64,000 bases of DNA from contig MU266439.1 in assembly GCA_021014945.1 (NCBI GenBank), positions 24,737 through 88,736 on the forward strand. Direction: 5' to 3'. Source of the stretch: Leucogyrophana mollusca. Taxonomy: Eukaryota; Basidiomycota; Agaricomycetes; Boletales. A program made the position numbers and the translations under genes. The notes beneath the pieces are model-generated. The model had not been told where the DNA came from. It saw only the letters and a list, made by a program, of their open reading frames with translations, and searched no databases. Positions 58,909-64,000 of the stretch are shown piece after piece. Every line of letters begins with the position of its first letter. Positions within the stretch are counted from its first letter, which is position 1.

Positions 58909-61900
58909 ATGGTGTAAGTATCCCCCCACCCCTGAGATCGCCGCTTGGATAACTGATCTACTTTCTCATGATGATAGTAACTTCACCGTAGGTGAGCAGT
59001 GAGATCGGAACCTCAACCACAGACCAATGCTCATTCACCGATCTGCTATGCAGACCAGATCCGTGGGCTCATGGACAGACCCACGAACATTCGTAACATG
59101 AGTGTCATCGCCCACGGTGGGTTTTTCACAGATATTGGATGTCGGGTTGCTGATCGGAATCGTATTTCAGTCGACCACGGAAAGTCCACTCTCACCGACT
59201 CGCTCGTCTCAAAAGCCGGTATCATTGCCTCCGCAAAGGCTGGTGATATGCGGTTTACAGATACACGAGACGACGAGAAGGAACGTGGTATCACGATCAA
59301 ATCGACCGCCATCTCAATGTACTTTGAAATGGAGAAGGAAGACACCGAAATCATCCAGCAGAAAACCGACGGTCTGCATCATCTTTAACACCTTCATCTC
59401 GATCTTGCTCAATGCAATGTTTTCCAGGAAACGAATTCTTAATCAACTTGATCGATTCTCCTGGGCACGTTGACTTCTCGTCAGAAGTCACAGCCGCTCT
59501 CCGTGTTACCGACGGTGCCCTCGTCGTCGTCGACTGTATCGAGGGTGTTTGCGTGCAAACGGAGACCGTGTTGCGTCAGGCACTCACGGAACGTATCAAG
59601 CCTGTCGTCATTATCAACAAGGTCGACCGCGCTCTCCTTGAGCTGCAAGTCTCAAAAGAAGATCTATACCAGTCGTTCCAGCGTACCATTGAATCCGTTA
59701 ACGTCATCATCTCCACGTACCACGATGCTGCTCTCGGTGATGTCCAAGTGTACCCAGAGAAGGGTACCGTTGCTTTCGGTTCCGGTCTCCACGGTTGGGG
59801 CTTCACTCTCCGTCAATTCGCTGCTCGTTACTCCAAGAGGTTCGGCGTACCGAAAGACAAACTGATGGCCAAGCTGTGGGGCGATAACTTTTTCAACCCC
59901 GCCACCCGCAAATGGTCTACGAAGTCCAACGACGCCGACGGCAAGCCCCTCGAACGTGCTTTCAACATGTTCGTTCTCGAACCCATCTTCAGGATCTTCG
60001 ACTCCGTCATGAACTTCAAAAAAGATCAGGTCGCGCTGATGTGCGACAAGCTTGACATCAAGCTTGCACAGGAGGAGCGTGATCTCGAGGGCAAGGCGTT
60101 GCTGAAGGTGATGATGCGCAAATTCCTTCCTGCCGGCGACTCCCTCCTGGAGATGATAGTCATTAACCTTCCATCTCCCGCCACCGCTCAACGATACCGT
60201 GTTGAAACACTCTACGAGGGTCCCATGGATGACGAGTCCGCTATCGGTATCAGGGACTGCGACCCCAAGGGTCCCCTCGTCTTGTACATCTCGAAGATGG
60301 TGCCCACTTCCGATAAAGGGAGATTCTACGCCTTCGGTCGTGTGTTCTCCGGAACCGTTCGTTCTGGGCCCAAGATCCGTATCCAGGGCCCGAACTACAT
60401 CCCCGGAAAGAAGGAGGACTTGTTTGTCAAGTCTGTTCAGCGCACGGTCCTGATGATGGGTCGTTACATCGAGCCCATCGAAGATTGCCCTGCCGGAAAC
60501 ATTGTCGGTCTCGTCGGTATCGATCAGTTCTTGTTGAAGAGCGGCACCCTTACGACCTCGGAAACTGCACACAACATGAGGGTCATGAAGTTCTCGGTGT
60601 CTCCTGTCGTCCAGGTCGCAGTCGAAGTTAAAAACGCTGCCGATCTTCCCAAGCTCGTCGAAGGTCTCAAGCGTCTGTCGAAATCTGACCCATGCGTCCA
60701 AGCTTGGATTGCTGAGACCGGTGAGCACATTGTTGCTGGTGCTGGTGAGCTCCACTTGGAAATCTGCTTGAAGGTTTGCACTCGCGATCTCTTTCCCATA
60801 ACACATTACTGAATTTACAATACCAGGATCTGCAAGACGACCACGCTGGTGTCCCTCTTAAGATCTCCGACCCCGTCGTCGGCTACCGTGAAACTGTCAA
60901 GGCCGAATCATCCATCGTCGCCCTGTCGAAATCGCAGAACAAGCACAATCGTCTATACGCAAAGGCCATGCCCATCGACGAGGAGCTCACCAAGGCGATT
61001 GAGTCCGGCAAAGTCAACTCTCGCGACGACTTCAAGGCTCGCGCTCGTATCCTTGCCGACGAGTATGGCTGGGACGTCACGGACGCCAGGAAGATCTGGT
61101 GTTTCGGTCCCGACACGACTGGCCCTAACTTGTTGGTGGATGTCACGAAAGGTGTCCAGTACCTCAACGAAATCAAGGATTCTTGTATCGCTGCATTCCA
61201 GTGGGCGACGAAGGAAGGTGTCTGTGCTGAGGAGAACATGCGTGGTGTCCGCCTGAACATTCTCGATGTTACGGTACGGCGAACGCCTATCTCATATGCC
61301 CCGGTCTAATCTACTCTTGGAACAGCTACACACCGATGCCATTCACCGTGGTGGAGGACAAGTCATTCCTACATGTCGTCGTGTCTGCTACGCTGCTTGT
61401 CTACTCGCTACCCCTGGTCTGCAAGAGCCCGTTTATCTCGGTATGTTGACTAACGCCGCGTCGTAACTGGATTGCTAACTGTAAATCTGACTTAGTTGAG
61501 ATTCAATGTCCTGAGAATGCTATTGGCGGTATCTACAGCGTGCTGAACAGGCGTCGTGGCCAAGTCTTCAGCGAGGAGCAGAGGCCAGGAACGCCCATGT
61601 TCACCGTCAAGGCCTACCTGCCCGTCATGGAGTCCTTCGGCTTCAACAGTGATCTCCGCTCACAAACTGCCGGCCAGGCCTTCCCCCAGAGTGTGTTCGA
61701 TCACTGGGAGATCATGAACGGAAGTGAGTGTGCATGATTTTTGTGCAATCAGTCACTGACCCGCGATCTGCAGCCCCTCTCGACAAGGGCAGCAAGCTTG
61801 AGGAGCTTGTGAAGGGCATTCGTACACGCAAGGGTCTTAAGGTAAGGACTAGTGGTATCGTTGACCACACTTTCTCAACTGTATTCTTTCGCAGCCCGAT

Positions 61901-61936
61901 ATCCCACCCCTCGACCACTACTACGACAAGCTGTAA
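58909..61936 (+). CDS. EEF2: Translation elongation factor 2
   Basis: GTPase that drives ribosomal translocation. The coding start is split: ATGGT (58909-58913), a 14-nt exon (58978-58991), then 59054 onward, giving [21 protein letters not shown]1 is [12 protein letters not shown], interrupted by an intron after AH; then KERGITIKS (switch I), DSPGHVDF (G3) and [12 protein letters not shown] (G4). The diphthamide loop [15 protein letters not shown] is intact, with the modified His codon at 61344-61346. The end is [10 protein letters not shown]. Codons are strongly biased to C at third positions, fitting high expression, and a 380-codon antisense ORF over it is an artefact of that. About 842 residues, full length. 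Confidence 0.98.
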
Positions 61937-62335
61937 TGGATCCCGTATGAAGCGGTCGAAGCGTATCAATTGTTTGAAGCATGTTGTTGTCTGTTGTGCT
62001 ACTTCTCCGAATACAAATTAGCGAATTGTACTCTGACATCTCTTTTACTCTTGTAACTCGTGAGCAAGCGAGTTGAGGTTGTGCCCTTGCTGACAGAACG
62101 ACAACCCTCGAGCCTCGGATAAATATGTCCCATTGCCCCGGTCACGGCTGGCTGGCGTGATCATTACGGGTCACGGACGCCACGACCCTTTGTCGATTCT
62201 CTTGGTTCGGAGCCGTCATGGGCCGCCATCGAGTCAGTGCTAGCTGTCTACTGTGCCTTTAAACGGGAACAAATGATGGATTTCACCTCCAGAAACAAAG
62301 GAGACCATCACCACCACCGTCACCCGTGAGCTCAA
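61937..62335. other. Intergenic: eEF2 3' region and kinase promoter
   Basis: About 400 bp with no supported ORF. A CACCACCACCGTCACC run sits just before the next ATG. Confidence 0.5.
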
Positions 62336-63540
62336 ATGTTGAACGGTGATCTACGCGACCTGTCCACCCCATCAGCTGTCCAAGAATATCTGAAGGACAC
62401 CGTCTTTGCATCTCACACTGTAACCGCTCTCTCTGGGGGGTTGTGCAACTTCACCTTCCGATTACATTTAGTCGCCCAGCACCAGGGTCATTCCACCTAC
62501 GTTCTCAAATATGCAGCTCCGTATGTCGCTTTTTCGGCAGGGACAATGCCATTTACACCTGAACGCCAGGTACGTATACACACACATCCTGCTGTATCCG
62601 ATCTCCTAACCCGGAAAGTATATAGAACTTCGAGGCGGGAGCTCTCAGACTCGTTGAAAAGCTGCAGCCTGGTGATGGCATCGTGACAGCTCCTGTAGTT
62701 CACCACTTGGATGACGTCGCACATGTCATGATCATCGACGATTGTGGGGAAGATACACGCACATTGAAGCAGTCGATGATTGACGGGCTCGTATCACCCG
62801 CTATGGCGGAGGAAATTGGATGCGCACTGGGTCGCTTTATCGGTCGCATCCACTCCTGGACCAAAGACCCTTCGGTTGATCTCAGCCTCTTCGAAACCAA
62901 CGACGAGGCGAAGGAGATATCAGGATTCATCAGCTACGGACGCCTTACATCAACGCTCACCGGCAAGGACGATATCCCCGCGCTCTCTGATCCCCCCATC
63001 GATATATCACAGACCGACCTTCAGGTCATTTCCGACTTGGCTGCCGTTCGTATACAAGCCATCAACACTACCACGGAAACTTTCACCCACGGCGATTTCT
63101 GGCCCGGAAATATCATGGTGTCTCTCCGCACAGATCCTGAAGGGGGCATTTCTCCCAAGCTAGAGAAACTGTACGTCTTGGACTGGGAAGCCACCAAGAC
63201 TGGCCTTCGGGGCTTGGACCTTGGACAGTTTTGTGCAGAGATTCATCTTCTGCGACGGTTCCATGCGAACTGTGAAGAGCCCGCTTCGGTGATGCTAGAA
63301 TCTTTTCTGAGAACATACGGTCAGAACCAAGATGTTGATGTAGCGCTGGCTCGGACCGCTTTGACTCATGTGGGAGCTCACCTGGTAGCCTGGGGACCAC
63401 GAGTGAAATGGGGTGGTAGGGAGGAGACGCGAGCGATAGTAAAAGAAGGAGCGGATTTACTTGCCAAAGGGGCTTTTGCGTCTGAAGAGTGGCTCCAAAG
63501 TCAGCTCATTGGGCCGTTGCTACAGTCTTCTAATGAATAG
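62336..63540 (+). CDS. Aminoglycoside-phosphotransferase (APH)-like small-molecule kinase, 382 aa
   Basis: Exons 62336-62569 and 62626-63540 (234 + 915 nt) join in frame over a 56-nt GT-AG intron. The fold has the ATP-binding N-lobe SGGLCNFTFRLHLVAQHQGH and VLKYAAPYVAFS (ATP lysine in VLKY). The catalytic motif is ETFTHGDFWPGNIMV, equivalent to HxDxxxxN, and the metal-binding acidic motif is YVLDWEATKTGLRGLDLGQF. The layout resembles methylthioribose or choline kinase relatives. Fungal members of this group are rarely characterised, and resistance to antibiotics is not implied. The substrate is unknown. Confidence 0.88.
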
Positions 63541-64000
63541 AGGTCAATCGAGGTCAACCCCGGATCGAGGATAGTTGGACATTCCATTGTATGGGCTTTT
63601 TGTATTATGCGAAAATGGCGAGCGTCTGGTAATCCCTGGCAAAGTCGTATAATGGAACATGTGCCTACCCTCAAACCAATAAGTCCTAGGGCCACATAAA
63701 GTGGCAACGCCCGCTACCTTAAAATGTTAGTGGCCAACAGTTTGATCTTGCAATCATCCGCTATGTATCTCCACAGCTATATTGGAGGATGGGGAGGCAT
63801 CGGAGGTGTTTTGATTGTTATTTTGTAGGTAAGAAATATAGATGAGATATAATGCAAATAGGATAAGTGGCTGCCTTTCCGTAGGGTCTGAGATTACAGA
63901 TTTGTCCTCAAACTTTGTCGGCGGAGTTTCGCCTAGGTCTGAAGAATAGGATGCAGAATTCAGCAAAACCGTAGGGAGATTCGATTCACAAAAAGTCACC
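63541..64000. other. Right end of the window, no supported gene
   Basis: About 460 bp. A minus-strand frame at 63754-63999 (81 codons, entering from the right edge) lacks an ATG and shows no motif; it might be the 3' exon of a gene beyond the window. Confidence 0.4.

Noticed and set aside
59664..60806. 380-codon ORF antisense to eEF2
   Set aside because: It lies wholly within conserved eEF2 exons. Strong third-position codon bias in eEF2 removes stops from the opposite strand, so this is a shadow frame.
62336..63540. Antibiotic-resistance gene
   Set aside because: The APH fold is shared by many fungal metabolic kinases. Introns and sequence show a native eukaryotic gene; resistance is not implied.

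Overview
The window looks like nuclear DNA of a filamentous basidiomycete, probably an agaricomycete. Genes are dense and cut by many short introns (about 50-65 nt, GT-AG with a few GC-AG). The content is typical of the group: F-box/leucine-rich proteins, a tyrosine-kinase-like kinase, a CSC1/OSCA channel, Sho1, PalI/Rim9, eEF2 and a DCAF11-type WD40 protein. I see no intact transposon, tRNA, rRNA or CRISPR array. I could not assign a species.

Layout. 0-6.5 kb, minus strand: the 5' two thirds of SIN3 (its 3' end lies off the left edge), a protein kinase gene, then a second, shortened copy of the SIN3 5' end. 7-9.6 kb: a small single-pass membrane protein and SHO1. 10-16 kb: two F-box genes, an FAD monooxygenase and a small secreted protein. 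16-20.3 kb: WBP11 and an RNF10/MAG2 RING ligase, head to head. 20.5-23.8 kb: an acid-sphingomyelinase-like secreted phosphodiesterase. 24-26.4 kb: mostly gene-poor, with one 70-residue protein. 26.5-30.9 kb: a CSC1/TMEM63-type channel. 32.4-36.5 kb: SLY1 and a mitochondrial BI-1/GHITM-like protein, tail to tail. 36.6-41.8 kb: a TBL1/Sif2-like LisH-WD40 gene and a DCAF11-like gene, head to head. 42-46.3 kb: a third F-box gene, a methyltransferase and a ricin-B-like beta-trefoil protein. 46.7-50.3 kb: a tandem pair of secretory agmatinases. 50.5-58.3 kb: PalI/Rim9, then cytosolic/mitochondrial alanyl-tRNA synthetase bracketed by two paralogous GNAT acetyltransferases. 58.9-63.5 kb: eEF2 and an aminoglycoside-phosphotransferase-like kinase.

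Most genes are unrelated housekeeping or signalling genes, not a metabolic cluster. Two local duplications stand out. The SIN3 copy has lost PAH2 by an in-frame deletion, keeps working splice sites across PAH1, and could encode a 286-residue PAH1-only protein. The agmatinase pair has signal peptides at the N-termini and KDEL or RDDL at the C-termini, which suggests enzymes held in the secretory pathway; one of the two has also changed a shared intron from GT-AG to GC-AG. A strong inverted repeat sits just upstream of the methyltransferase start. All gene models were spliced by eye and need RNA evidence.
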